A stretch of DNA of 64,000 nt, from NCBI GenBank assembly GCA_040954595.2, contig CM082581.2:1302001-1366000 (forward strand), in the 5' to 3' direction. The stretch comes from Balanoglossus misakiensis (Eukaryota > Hemichordata). Positions 11,648-23,696 of the stretch are shown here, in pieces. Numbering within the stretch: position 1 is the stretch's first letter; each line of letters starts with the position of its first letter. The notes beneath the pieces are model-generated. The model saw nothing but the letters and a program-made list of their open reading frames with translations, did no database searches and had not been told where the DNA came from. The position numbers and the translations under genes are program-made.

Positions 11648-12660
11648 TAGGTCCCATTTGGTATATGTATTTATACCATGGTACCTTACGGGATCAGTTG
11701 CACCTGTATGTATGGATGTTTGTATGTCCATCAACATCAAACATTTGGAAACTACTGGCATTTCACCTTGATATTTAATGTGCAGACAGGGCAGTAGATG
11801 GGAGTTTGTCTAAGTGAAGTTGTCATTGCCAAAATATGCAAATTAGCTGGGAAAGTGTCAAATTTGTCAAAACTTGGGAACTCAACAACTACTGGGCAAA
11901 TTGCTTTCAAAATTGATAATTGGTATGCATGTACCTTATGGTATCCTCTCACAATTCTACATGTTGTGAGCTAATAATGTGAATTTTCTATTTTTAAGCA
12001 TTTTTTTTGTCTCTTTCCACATTGTCGGTAAAAACCTACTTTTCTGGAATTGATCAGCTGACTTGTTTGAAATTTATTATGAAGCTTCATAGGTGATCTG
12101 AGTTACCAACCATAGTTTTGTTTAAATTGTTGCCAAAAATTGCGTATTTATAATTTTGGAGCAATTTTTAGGTCCCATTTGGTTTATGTACATATATACG
12201 ATTGGGACCTTATGGAATCAGTTGCATTTGTATGTATGAGTGAATGGATGAAAACCGCTGGGCATATCACTTCCATATTTAGTGTGTAGATGCAGGCGGG
12301 GCTGTAGATGGGATTTTGTTCAAATGAAATTGTCATTGCCAAAATATTACCTGTGTAAATGTGAAATTGGTCAAAAGTCAGAAACTTGACAACCACTGGT
12401 CAGATTGGTATGTCAATGAACCCCATACAGTCCTGTATGTTGTGAGCTAATATTATGAATTTTCTAATGTTTATTAATTTTTTTTGTCTTTTTCCACATT
12501 ATTGGTAAAAAAAAATCTTCACTTCTGAAAGCGATAGTCCGACTCCTTCGAAATTTAGTATGAAGCTTCCTATGGGTGGTCCGAGTTACCATATTTTTTG
12601 TTCAGATTGTTGTAAAATAGGCATATTTATAATTTTGAGCAATTTTGCCAATTAAGGTCA
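11648..12660. repeat. ~510-bp dispersed unit with head hairpin, two tandem copies
   Basis: Each unit starts with a short inverted repeat, GGTCCCAT...GGTACC/GGGACC (11651 and 12171), then TGTATGTATG-type simple sequence, then conserved blocks: TTGCCAAAATATGCAAATTAG, GAGCTAATATTATGAATTTTC, TCTTTTTCCACATT, TATGAAGCTTCATA. Related units lie at 18476, 18970, 20998 and, more decayed, 14240, 24000 and 25150. Confidence 0.75.
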
Positions 12661-12935
12661 GAATGCTTTGCAATTTGGTAGGCAGATTCCCAGGGGTAAC
12701 CCAAGGAAGATGTCATAAAAATGGTTAAAACTGCGTGCTTGTGTTATTGGGGATATTTTTTGCAATCTTTGTCAAAAACTGTTTTCTGTTAAACCGTTCA
12801 AACCCTTGTCAGATTACTTTGAATTTTGGCAGGAATGTTCCTTGTAGTGATTGAAGTAAGATGGTGTACAATTATAGAGATGTTTGCATATTTGTGTTTT
12901 TGCCACTTTTGAACAAATGTGTTTTTCTTTGAAAC

Positions 12936-15539
12936 TGCTTTTTTGATGGCTTTGAAATATGGTAGGAATATTCCTAGGGGTAACCCAATTTTTAGCTCAC
13001 CTGAAAATCACGTGAGCTTATAGTTTAGCGATGTCTGTGTATGTGTGTGTCTGTCTGTATACCCGATATCTCAAGAACCGCTGAACCGATTTCAACCAAA
13101 TTTAGTACACAGGTTCAGATATCATATGGCAAGAACTGAAAAGGTTTTGGTGGGTGTGGCTTTGATATTAATGAAGTTATTAAAGTTTTAATTTTTCTAT
13201 TACATGGTTGTCTATGAGAGCTTTCGTTAATGCTGCATATATGACCAGTGGAAACGATAGTTTGAGGAGATCGACTGTTTGAGGGCGCTGTGAAATGAGA
13301 CATTCCTGGCGATATTGCCGTGGTTCTGTCCATGCTCAGACGCTGTACCCGTCGTTACGAATAACTTCCCTACGTGAATCCACAAGGAAGCTAACGTTGT
13401 TTAGTTGCTTCATAGAGCGTAAATTGTTAATCTACAGAACCGTCAGACGAATACTCTTTTCAAATGAAGTTTGAAACTACTTACGAGTAAGTTAGTGGAG
13501 ACAATATGGCGGATAGTTGGCGTGCAGCCGAATCCGCGTTATGACTATGACGTGACCCATTCATCAAGACAAACCGTAAATGATTCACGCATATTGTGGT
13601 CCTCACGCAGTCAATCTCAAAATGTCACCAGGCTTTCTATTTGTCTATTGTTCAGAGAAAAATAACATGGCGGTTGATCACACTCAACAGTAAAATCCGT
13701 TTTGTGTGTTTATAGACAGTCTGTTATCGCCAATACTATATAGCGATTGCTAGATGGCCTACCCAATATGTGATCGAGCGAGAATGATAACATTGAATGT
13801 CTGTTCAGATCTCATTCCGTACGTCATACGTCAACATTTCGATTTCGATTTAATCCATTCATAAAGAATTTAGAGAAAGTCGTCTTGAATTGTGACCCCG
13901 ACTATCAATTAGTTTACGATGATTTTTTGGCGACGGAATACACGAGACGCCATTGCATAACTACGTCAGCTGGACTTCCAAGGTTACCATTTTGTGTGTA
14001 TGGAATCTTATCACAGAGCCTACGTACTTTGACAATATGCCATGCTATATCAATGACGCCCCAGAAAATTTGTCAAAAAATGAATTTGTCTTCTCATGGT
14101 GGTGCAATATATTTTAATGTCTATTTTGAGGTTGATTTTGGTTTTTGGCTAACATGTATATAAATGTCAGCTTATAGCATAAGTTGGTGTCCGTCGGCTA
14201 TGTATGTCTGTATGTGTGCCTCATACAGAATTATGTATTTTGTGAATGGATCAGTTTCGTCTTAATGTATTGATGTATGTATGTGTATGTCCATCAACAT
14301 CAAAAACTTGAAACTACTGATATTTAGTGTGTACATAGAAATTGTTATTGCGAAAAAATGCATACTGGTATTAACTGGAAAAATGTTCAAATAGTCAAAA
14401 TTGAAAAACTTAATAACAGCGGATCAGATTAAGTTAAAAATTGGCGTGCATTGGTGTGCAAGTACTTTGGGAAGACCTCGTATGATTTTGTTCAGGTGGA
14501 GTCAGTATCTGGCGTTTCCTATTTTTTATGAATTTTTTGGGGAATTTTCTGCAGTTTTGTTAAAAAAAAATTTTCTCTGAAATTACATGTCCAATTGATT
14601 GGAAACTTGGTATGGAGGTTCATAGGGCTTACCTGAATCACATTTGTGCAAACGGTGGTGAAATTTGCAAAAATGCATTTTTGGGCAATATTTCCTGTTT
14701 TTGCCAAAAAATCCAATCCTGTGAAATGTAGGTGCAATTGTTTTGATACTTTGTATTTGGGTTTCTAGGGGTGATCTCAGTCAGATATGATCAAATTGTA
14801 ATGAAATTTGCATAATTGTATTTTTTGGGAATTTCTGCAGGGTTTGGCCAAATAGTCTTCGGTAATACCACAAGTCCAATTGGTTGGAAACTTTGAATGG
14901 GAATTCATATATGTGATATCAGTCAGATTTGTCTGAATTTCCTGTTGTTTGCCAAAATGTCTTCCTTATTGAAACTTGTTAAAGAGGTTCTTAGGCATGA
15001 ACAGAAATCAGATTTGTTGAAATCTGGTGAAATATTCATACTTTTTGGTATATTTCTTGCCATTTTTGATCAAAGAGTTTTAGAATTCCATAGACTTATT
15101 ATTTTTATGCAGTTCAGGATGGGGTACATGACTCATAACCCCTTACAAAAATTGACAAGGCAACAATTCCACAAACATGTTTACATTTCACAATGGTGCA
15201 ACACACAACCCTTACACCATATACACTATAAACCAAAATGGTTTAAAACTGGTTTTTCTAATCTTGTTATTCTGTCAACCAATCACAGTACTGCACGTGA
15301 GCATATTCAGTTAATATCTGGTTCCTGATTGCTTTGGAAGTCAGTTAACAATTTCATAACACATGTACATGTATGTGCAACTTTGATTAAATTCTGGTTG
15401 TCAATATTTAGGTAGTTTGTTGTAAATTTCTTTGTTTTTGGATAGCAAATCTTTTTAACCAATTGCTCAGTTTCTTTGAAAGTTACTGTTAACAAGGAGA
15501 GTTAGTACACCCAACTTAGACTTTTACACCCAACTTAGA
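12936..15539. repeat. Spacer between duplications: hairpin-headed repeat and decayed units
   Basis: 12994-13018 is a hairpin (AGCTCAC ... GTGAGCT) followed by GTGTGTCTGTCTG and 'CAAGAACCGCTGAACC', a repeat type with the same head-plus-simple-sequence plan as the ~510-bp units but unrelated sequence. 13200-13900 is less AT-rich with no recognisable exon. 14200-14960 contains decayed ~510-bp units. 15120-15480 shows nothing further. Confidence 0.5.
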
Positions 15540-15584
15540 GCTACTATGACTGGTTACTAACTTCTATATCTATTTGATTCACAG

Positions 15585-15659
15585 ATGCTGCCTGAAATTG
15601 TCTGCATTTCAACTCGGGATTCTCTTCCTCGTCTGGGGCGAGTTTAAGACCGCTCAATG
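15585..15659 (+). other. Exon-like unit B1 (75 bp)
   Basis: Paralogue of the 9099-9173 unit with the same branch point, CAG acceptor and GTAAGCA donor. Differences are few; in the shared open frame one base change turns Arg to Trp (LVRGEF to LVWGEF) and others are silent. Confidence 0.45.
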
Positions 15660-16836
15660 GTAAGCATGACTTGCTGTATATTTGCTTTTATCGGGCGTGG
15701 CACAACCGAAACAATAGGAAACAATGTATGTCTACGAACTAATTTACACCTTCCAGTTATCAATACTTTTTTCCTTCGAATTCTAGCCTCGATTGCCTGT
15801 GATGTGATCGTGATGACATGAATTAAATGGTCAAGTTCAAATCTTCATGTGAAGCATAAATTAAATTTGGATGCATTTCCTTAACCATATAGCTAGAAAT
15901 TACTCCCATACCAATACACGGGGAGATACCGTAATTTTGGCTGAAAGTGTGCTAGTCCAACACTATGCTTCATCAAACTGGCTAAGAGATCTATTATTAT
16001 ATATAGACACATGAAGGAAAGTAATGTTGTTTATAGTGAAATAAAACAATACCTTAGGCCACAAAGAAAAATATAGATCACGACACAAACAGGCTGGAGT
16101 TTTTTTCAAAAATGTGTGCATAAGATCATATTGGCCCATGGTAATCAAAGCCAAAGCAGCCCAGTTCCAAATTCGAAACTCAGCTCAGTACCAGAAACTT
16201 GCTCAAAGCTACCAAATGCACAGAAAGTTTTGAGAATCTAGATGAGAAATCACCAAGCGACTAGTGCGCTTGTCTATGTTCAATGTGTCTTCCCTGGTAA
16301 CAACATGTACTTCTGCCACCATGCCATGAGATATACTGACAGCCACGTTTGAAACATTTTAGTATACTGATATTCAAAGTTTAAATGTAAAGGCTTACTT
16401 TTCTATAGTAAAATAAATGTTTTATAATTGCCAACAATTTACATTCTTGCGCTAATCAGTTGTATGAAAAGTGAGGTGGATCAAATGTAAGTTTCATTTT
16501 CACAACAAACATTAAGAAATCATTGTACAGTGTTACGTAGATGTCAAAGTGTGTGTACACCTGTCGTTTACAGATATGATGTCAGTTTCACTTGTCACCT
16601 AACTGCCATGTTTGTGGTATACCCATGTGGACCACTTTACTGCAGTACTGATGTAAATGGAGTTTCAAGATCGCTGTTACAGATTTCTCTGATTCGTATT
16701 CCACGTACATTATCGCAGCACAGTCTGACCCTATATTATACCATGTTTTGCATATTTTCACTAATTAGTATGGCCCAAATAATTCTAAAGCAAGGTTGAT
16801 TGGTTACTAATTGATAAGCATATATTTGATTCACAG

Positions 16837-16909
16837 TCTTAAACACAGCATTTCAACGTATGCCGGAGGAGGAAGAGAATACCTAGGCCTGATCCAAGAC
16901 CGCTTTCCG
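16837..16909 (+). other. Exon-like unit B2 (73 bp)
   Basis: Paralogue of 10101-10173 with an unchanged unit sequence as far as I can see, preceded by TGGTTACTAATT and TTTGATTCACAG and followed by GTAAGCA. The unit is better conserved than the intervening DNA. Confidence 0.45.
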
Positions 16910-17340
16910 GTAAGCACAACTTGCTGTATACATGCTCCATAGCTTGTTTGTAAAGGCTACCTTTTCCCATCAAATAGTGAAGTCGCCCTTTCAAAATTAT
17001 GGTGGTGGTAAGCCACAACTGGTTATCATGGAGAGCCCCATATAAACTTACCAGCCCACGCTAGCCATGACTTTACAAATGTTTCCGTCATACTATGCAG
17101 AAAATTCTGGCTGCCTTAAATAGGTTTTCACTTTGCGCTAGGGGGTCAAATCACATTGCATTCTGGGCGAAAAGTCTACAACCCACTGTAGTAAGAGGTG
17201 GAAGAAATGATACATTTTGTGTATTTCATGCTTTGGTCAAACATGTCTGTCTCCGTAGTTAGCATATTAAACTCATTAAATGTTTTTCACATTTTGTTAT
17301 TTTGTCTGTTATGACCCATTATCACTTTAGCTTTAGCTTA

Positions 17341-17908
17341 GGCTCCATTCACAAACACCTCTGGATGGGGGGGGGGGGGAAATTCAATTTTTTTACTGCT
17401 AATTTTCACATGCCCCCCCCCCCCCTGTACACAACCCGAAATATTTTCAAATCCCCCACCCCCTTCTGAACTGCCAAAATTTTAAAATCCCCCCCCCATT
17501 TTCTTTCACAGAGCAAAACACATCACTTATCTATCTCGTAAAAAAGAAAAACAGCGCTCCCATGAAAAGACTTTGAAACTGATGTTTCCCCTCATCAGTG
17601 GGTATTAAAACTGAACATGGTTTTTATTTTTTAAGTATTTGTATTCTGTGTTGGGAGACATTGTAAACCGGGAATTGAAGGGGGTGGGTGTGGGAAGGGG
17701 TGTCCCCCTCCCACGTAAGAAAATTTTATAAAATACAGAGCTCAAAGCTGCATTTTTATGAACCCGGCAAAAGCAAATTAACTCAACTACCAGTATGTTG
17801 GGGAGGATAAATTTAACCGTCGCCGCTCAAAGTTATCATGGGGTGGGGGCAAGTCCCCTGACATGGGACACTAGATAAACCAGTTAATGATTGAAAGGTG
17901 TTGATGAA
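17341..17908. mobile_element. PIF/Harbinger-like element, 3' end deleted
   Basis: It starts after TTA with GGCTCCATTCACAAACACC and a G tract, and follows the intact 44519-45322 copy through TGATTGAAAGGTGTTGATGAA. There it jumps into copy-A-like flanking DNA (ATAGCTACATG). The right terminal repeat and about 150 bp of host sequence are gone. The insertion point corresponds to TTTAGCTTA at 10826-10834 in copy A. Confidence 0.8.
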
Positions 17909-20008
17909 ATAGCTACATGCCTATTGTTAACAAGCAGCTGACTGTACTGAAAGAATGGAAGTGTTGTGTACCTATTTTACATATTCAATATTTGTAATTA
18001 GACCATGTCATGTATATCTTGGGGATTGCTCGATCGCAATGTCTCTGCTGGTACAATGTCCTTTTAACTTGTACAGTAATATGGTAGTGATTGTAAGTTT
18101 GTGTACGGCATTTGTAAGTTATTTTCAATTTATAATTTTTTTGTAAGTTTCTTCATTCTCAAATTGCTTGCCTAACGTACTGCTTTAAAATTTAAATTTT
18201 GGTATGATTTTGAGTAGACTTTTTGTTTCAAAATTATTTTCGACACTTGACATTTTTGGGTGATATGATTTTACATGGAAAATCTGATTTCCCTGTAATT
18301 CGGTTGACAGGATTTTCACAATATCTCTAAATCATGAAGTACATGTATCAGAATTGCATCAGGCCCCCAAAATTCTAGTCGCCCTTGGCAAGTAATATTA
18401 GCCATTGTTGTCCAAAGACGTTGAAGGTACAATTGGTTTTTAAACTTACTATGTAGGCATTTTATCAGAATTATTAGGTCCCATTTGGTGCAGGTATATG
18501 TATTTATACCATGGGACCTTATGGGATCAGTTGCACCTGTATATATGGATGTCTGTATGGATGTTTGTCTGTATGTCTATCAATATCAAACACTTGGAAA
18601 CCACTGGCATGTGACCTTGATATTTAGTGTGGAGATGCAGGCAGGGCATTAAGTGGGAGTTGTCAAAATGAACTTGTCATTGCCAAAATATGCAAATTAG
18701 CTGGGAAAGTGTCAAATTCGTCCAAACTCGGGAACTCGACAACTACTGAGCAAATTGCTTTCAAAATTGAAAATTGGTATTCCTGTAAGTTATGTTAACC
18801 TCACACAGTTCTATATGTTGTGAGCTAATGTGAATTTTCGATTTTTTATGTATTTTTTGTCTCTTTCCACATTATCGGTAGAAAATCTGCTTTTCTGGAA
18901 TTGATCAGCTGACTTATTTGAAATTTAGTATGAAGCTTCATAGGTGATCTGAGTTATCATAGTTTTGTAAGGTCCCATTTGCTTTACCATGGGACCTTAT
19001 GATATCGGTGGATGTATGTATGTATGTCTGTATGTCCGTCCACATCACAAACTTGAAAACCGCTGGGCATATGACCTCGATATTTGGTGTGTAGATGCAG
19101 GCCAGGCTGAAGATTGGAGTTTGTTCAAATGAAGCTGTCATTGCCAAAAATATGCAAATTAGCTAGGAAAATGTGAAATTGGTCAAAACTCAAACTCAAC
19201 AACCACTGGTCACATTCATTTGAAAATCAGTATGCATGTACCTTATGTCTACCTCAAACAGTCCTGTATGTTTTGAGCTAATATTATCGATTTTTAATTT
19301 TTTATGCCAAAAATCTTTTATGCATTTTTTGTATTATTCCACATTATTGGTAAAGAAATCATCATTTCTTAAAGTTATAGGCCTCATTCTTTGAATTTTA
19401 GTATGAAGCTTCTAATGGTTGTCTGAGTAACCAAAGTTTTGTTCAAATTGTTGAAAAATTTGCATATTTTAATTTTGAGCAATTTTTGCCACTTTTGGTC
19501 ATTTTTTTTTCTTTAAAACTGCATGCCAGATTGATTTGGTAGGCATATTCCTAAGGGTAAACTGAGTAAGATGTTGTAAAAATGTTTTAGTATATATTGT
19601 GTTATTGGGGAAGGGGGGGGGGGGGGGTTACTCAAACATTTATAACACCCAGCAACTTTTGGTACTGGCAGGGTTTGTCCTCCAATGATTTCAACATCCT
19701 GCTAGGAATACAACCTCTCCTCAACTTTATAAATATAGGGCATGACATTGCAGGTTTTTTGAGAACACTGTTTAAAATAACCCTCATCAAGCCTGTTAAC
19801 TTATTTAGACAGACTATTATCCAGAATGAAACGAAACATGGATGCAATAAAAAGATCTTGTGCAATAAAAACCAAGTTGATCATAACAATTATTTGCTAA
19901 GTACAACATGTACATCACTAATAGAAGTTATGGCTATAAGCATAAACCTGTTTGTTTTGCTATCTTCACTATTCATATTATCTGACTATATTAATACATT
20001 TGCAAGCA

Positions 20009-20643
20009 TACTGTTTCAGACATAGCGAATTTGATAAACATCTACAAATATATTTTTACCTGTTGAAGTTATCAAAATCCAGACACTTGACAAAAGGACA
20101 TTTTTCATCCCCTCTATAGATTGATAGTCTAACATAGCAGGCAATCTGTTTTTAACAACTGCAGAAGCCTTCATAAAAAGTTGTTGGCCAGAATGAAAGC
20201 TTAGGGGGACGTAGGATTTCCTACTTTTTAGGTTATTTTTTCTATGGCCCCAAAAAGCTATGACAAAAAATTGATGACCCCCTTGGAATTTATAATTCCC
20301 CCCCCCCCCTATCATACCCTGTCCATATTCTTATAAATGTCAATAAATGCCATACAGTCCTGTATGTTTTGTTTTGAGCTAATATTATGAATTTTCTATT
20401 TTTATTGTTTTGTCTTTTACTGCATTATTGGTAAAGAAAAATCTTCCTTTCTGAAAGCCATAGTTTTTGTTCAAATTGCAAATTGTTGTGAAATTGGTAT
20501 ATTTATAATTTTGAGCAATTTTGTAATTTTTGCTCAGAATGCAGATTCCTAGGGGGGTAACCCAAGTAAGGTGTTGTAAAAGAATTGTTTAAAAAATAAA
20601 AATATATTTGTAGATGGTTATCAAATTCGCTGTGTCTGAAAGC
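20009..20643. repeat. Inverted ~45-bp repeats bounding a block
   Basis: GCGAATTTGATAAACATCTA then CAAATATATTTTTA (about 20025-20058) recurs as its complement at about 20597-20634. Between them are a C tract near 20298 and a decayed ~510-bp unit. Without a paralogue I cannot tell an inversion from a foldback insertion. Confidence 0.55.
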
Positions 20644-20775
20644 GCTTGTCAGATTGCTTTGAACTTTGACATGAATGTTCCTTGTAGTGATTTAAGTAAG
20701 ATGGTGTACAATTATAGTGATTTTTGCATATTTGTGTTTTTGCCACTTTTGAACAAATGTAGTTTTGTTTAACCC

Positions 20776-22956
20776 CCATCTTACCCTATCCATATTCAAA
20801 TAAATATGAAAAGAAATTTCTCACAGATATTATTTACTTTGATAATACTATCATTTGTGTAACAACTAATCAATCAAACAGTCAATAATCATAAATTGGG
20901 AGTTCAAAAATATCTATAAGGGAGATTTAAAACCCCGTTAGCAACAACTGTTTGCCATGTTTTCAGTATTAATGTTTTGTGTAGCTTCTGCAGTTTTTAG
21001 GTCCCATATGGTATGTACCATGGGCCTTATGGAATCAGTTGCGTCTGTATTTATGTATGGATGTACTGTATTTTCGCGAGTTAAATTTTTCGCGATATCG
21101 AGAGAGGCCACTGTTTCGCGTGTATTAATTTTCGCGTTCTCTTATTTCATTCACTGCATCGTTATCTTCAAAAACAATTTACGCGACTTTTTATTTTCAC
21201 GTTATTTTGGCTCTCGCGTATTTGACGAAAATTAATTGCTCGCGAAAATAAAGTGTTTTACAGTATGTCTGTCTGTTTGTATGGATGTATGTCTGTATGT
21301 CCGTCCACATCTAAAACTTGAAAACCGTTGTGCATATCACCTCGATATTTGGTGTGCAGATGCAGGCTGGGCTGTAGATTGGAGTTTGTTAACATGAAAA
21401 TGTCATTACCAAATATATGCAAATTAGCTGGAAAATGTGAAATTGGTCAAAACTCGCAAAATTCAACAACTGCTGGTCAGATTGATTTGGAAATTGGTAT
21501 GCAAGTACCTTATGCCTACCTCATACAGTCCTGTATGTTTTGAGCTAATTTTGATTTTCTATTTTTGATGCATTTGTTTGTATTTTTCAACATTATTGGT
21601 AAAAAATCTTCATATGAATCTAAAATTACTGTCGAATCATCCAGTGTGAGTTAGCACTGTAATTAGCAAAAGTTATAAATCCACAGTTACCCAGCAAATT
21701 TGATATAATGCTTCACATAGGTATTGGTTTTGAACATCCTTCAGAAAGGGTATGAATATTTTAAAATTTTTACTGTTGCAACCCAGACTAGTTTATTTCT
21801 GAATAAACAGAGAAATGACAACCGGATAGATTATTCTTCTGTACTAAAGACATATGCAGACACAAGAAATAGTCTGAACATTTTCAGTACATTACTAAAA
21901 CAGTGTCGGTACATTGTACTATAAACTGAGGAAGATTAGTGACTATTGTTTGCCAAAAATGGTCCCAAGTCATTTCTCAAGCATAGCAGAATAGTAGCTT
22001 TGAGTAGCAAAGTGTGATGATTTAAAATGTAAAAAGACAACACCAATCTCTAGCTCTGCTCTCAGCACTGCAAAAGTTATCTGACAGGTAGATAGATGTT
22101 CAGTCATCCTATGTCTGTCAACATTTTTCTTTTCTGAAATCACTGGCGCAAGTGCTTTTAAAATTGGTGTGCAGGTTTCTTGGGGTGGCGAAGTAATGTG
22201 TGTTCAAATTGTGTTGAATTCTGCATATTTGTAGTTTGGAACAAGTTTTTTGCTGTTTTTGGAAGAAAAAAGCTAAGCTCGTAGATTACTTTGACTATGC
22301 AGGTTTCTAGGTATGACACAAGTTGTTTCTTCAAAATATGGTGAAATTTGCATATTTGGGGGGAAATTTTCTCTGAAATTTAGTATTGATCTCCCTGAGG
22401 TATGTGACATAATCTGTAATTTTGTATTTTGGAGACAGTTGCCTTTTTGTACAAACAAAAAATCTTGTCAGAATATGCATGTCTGATTGCCATGTCCACA
22501 GGGGTGATCTACTTTTATTTACATTATAACCGAATCTGTAAAGTTTTCATAATGATCTTTAAAATAGGTACGTCTAATTGTTTTGATCTTTGGTATGAAT
22601 TGTCCCTTGGTGATCTTAGTCAATGCTTTTGAAATTCCGCTGAATATTGCATTATTATTTTGTCTAAGTCTGAAGAGTAGTCATCATCTCTGAAACCCCT
22701 TGACCTAAGTCAGGTGTCAAATAGTACAATTTGCAGATTTGTTGCATTGGAGATATTGTTGCAGTTTTTGAAATTCAAGATGGCTGCCAATGTCTGTGTT
22801 AACTCTATGGAAAAACATTTATGTAAATACTTTTCTGAAAACAAGGCGGTGAACATCACATTTTTGTTTACAAACAGTAATAGAAATAGCTATCATTGTT
22901 TCTGAAAATCCTAACTTGTAGGATTCTTTTTCAATCTCTGGCATCAGCAGAGACAA
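20776..22956. repeat. Decayed ~510-bp units and unique AT-rich DNA
   Basis: A hairpin-headed unit starts at 20998 (GGTCCCATATGG ... CCATGGGCC) and is split by the TA-flanked MITE at 21064-21265. Further remnants ('TGAGCTAATTTTG', 'GAAATTTGCATATTTG') run to about 22650. Open frames here are short and not protein-like. Confidence 0.55.
21064..21265. mobile_element. TA-flanked MITE (CTGTAAAAC ends, 'TTTTCGCG' family)
   Basis: Ends TACTGTA...TTTTACAGTA. The interior has TTTTCGCGAG near both ends and the central blocks GAGAGGCCACTGTTTCGCG and GGCTCTCGCGTA. Sister copies lie at 39541-39737, 42351-42561, 42790-42988, 43031-43240 and 49351-49545. Terminal TA plus short inverted repeats suggest a mariner-type non-autonomous element. 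Confidence 0.75.
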
Positions 22957-22960
22957 TTAA

Positions 22961-23692
22961 GGTGGCATTGCATGAAAAGTTGTGATTTTTGCCAAATTTT
23001 ACTTTTTTACATAAATCGGTAGGCCTAATACTCACCCACATCCTGACTAATACGTCTTGGCGGAAATGGTGCACAATCACCCCCAAATAGCACTTTTCTG
23101 AATGAGTTCACAGCTTAACAAATAGGTGTCAACAATGCAAATGGCCGTTTTTCTCGGTTTGCATTTTCGCTGCTTTTGACAACTTCGGACTAAAATAGCT
23201 TCGCCCTGCATTGGCCGAATTTGCTCAAATTTTGACAGGGAATTGTGTATGACCCATCCAACAAAACGCTAGTTTTGTATGTCGATAAAGTGTCCCTAGC
23301 GGGAATAAACTCTGATTCAATACAACTCACCGTGAATTTGATCAAATTTTCAGAAAATCTAACTTTCAAACGCTGTTACTCCTCAATGGAAGCAGATAAC
23401 GCAAAACAAAATTAGCGTTTTTTTGCACGTGTACTTTAGTTTCGAATGACATATTAAGATGCATGATGCATGGTCAACTTTTTTACCTATTTTAAATTTC
23501 ATGACATAATATCAAAAAATGGGTTTTTCGCCCAAAATCGCCACCATTTCCGGGGATCAATAATATTTGCAACTCAAACAAAAGTTCAAAATCTCAGCTT
23601 CCAGAATATATATGGTTTATGGGGGTTTAAACTTTGTCTTTGATGAGAAATAGGCCTCTGAAAAAGTCTCGACGGTTTCATGCAGTGCCACC
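22961..23692. mobile_element. 732-bp TTAA-flanked element, family 2
   Basis: Terminal inverted repeats GGTGGCATTGCATGAAA and TTTCATGCAGTGCCACC are bounded by TTAA at 22957-22960 and 23693-23696. Unlike family 1, the interior is not palindromic. It contains no long open frame, so it is non-autonomous. TTAA flanks suggest piggyBac-type mobilisation. Confidence 0.8.
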
Positions 23693-23696
23693 TTAA

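Larger units (their letters stand above)
9048..12935. repeat. Segmental duplication, copy A
   Basis: This block is collinear with 15540-20775, from the shared 'ACTGGTTACTAACTTCTAT' (9062) through 'AAGTAAGATGGTGTACAATT' (12854). Differences between the copies are mobile insertions and deletions. Copy A alone has the TTAA MITE at 9412-9766 and about 230 bp near 10290-10520. Copy B alone has about 620 bp at 16105-16722, a PIF/Harbinger-like fragment and about 1 kb at 19606-20640. Parts recur elsewhere: 44390-45480 and 59780-59960 are diverged third and fourth copies of the 10570-10840 portion. Confidence 0.85.
15540..20775. repeat. Segmental duplication, copy B
   Basis: Collinear with 9048-12935. 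It keeps the single TTAA where copy A has the MITE. It contains exon-like units at 15585-15659 and 16837-16909, a truncated PIF/Harbinger-like element at 17341-17908, two more ~510-bp units at 18476 and 18970, and an inserted block around 19606-20640 bounded on one side by a G tract. Confidence 0.85.

Noticed and set aside
19597-20025. 142-codon plus-strand frame
   Set aside because: It begins in a poly-G tract and lies in an inserted, low-complexity block of the duplication; no recognisable motif.
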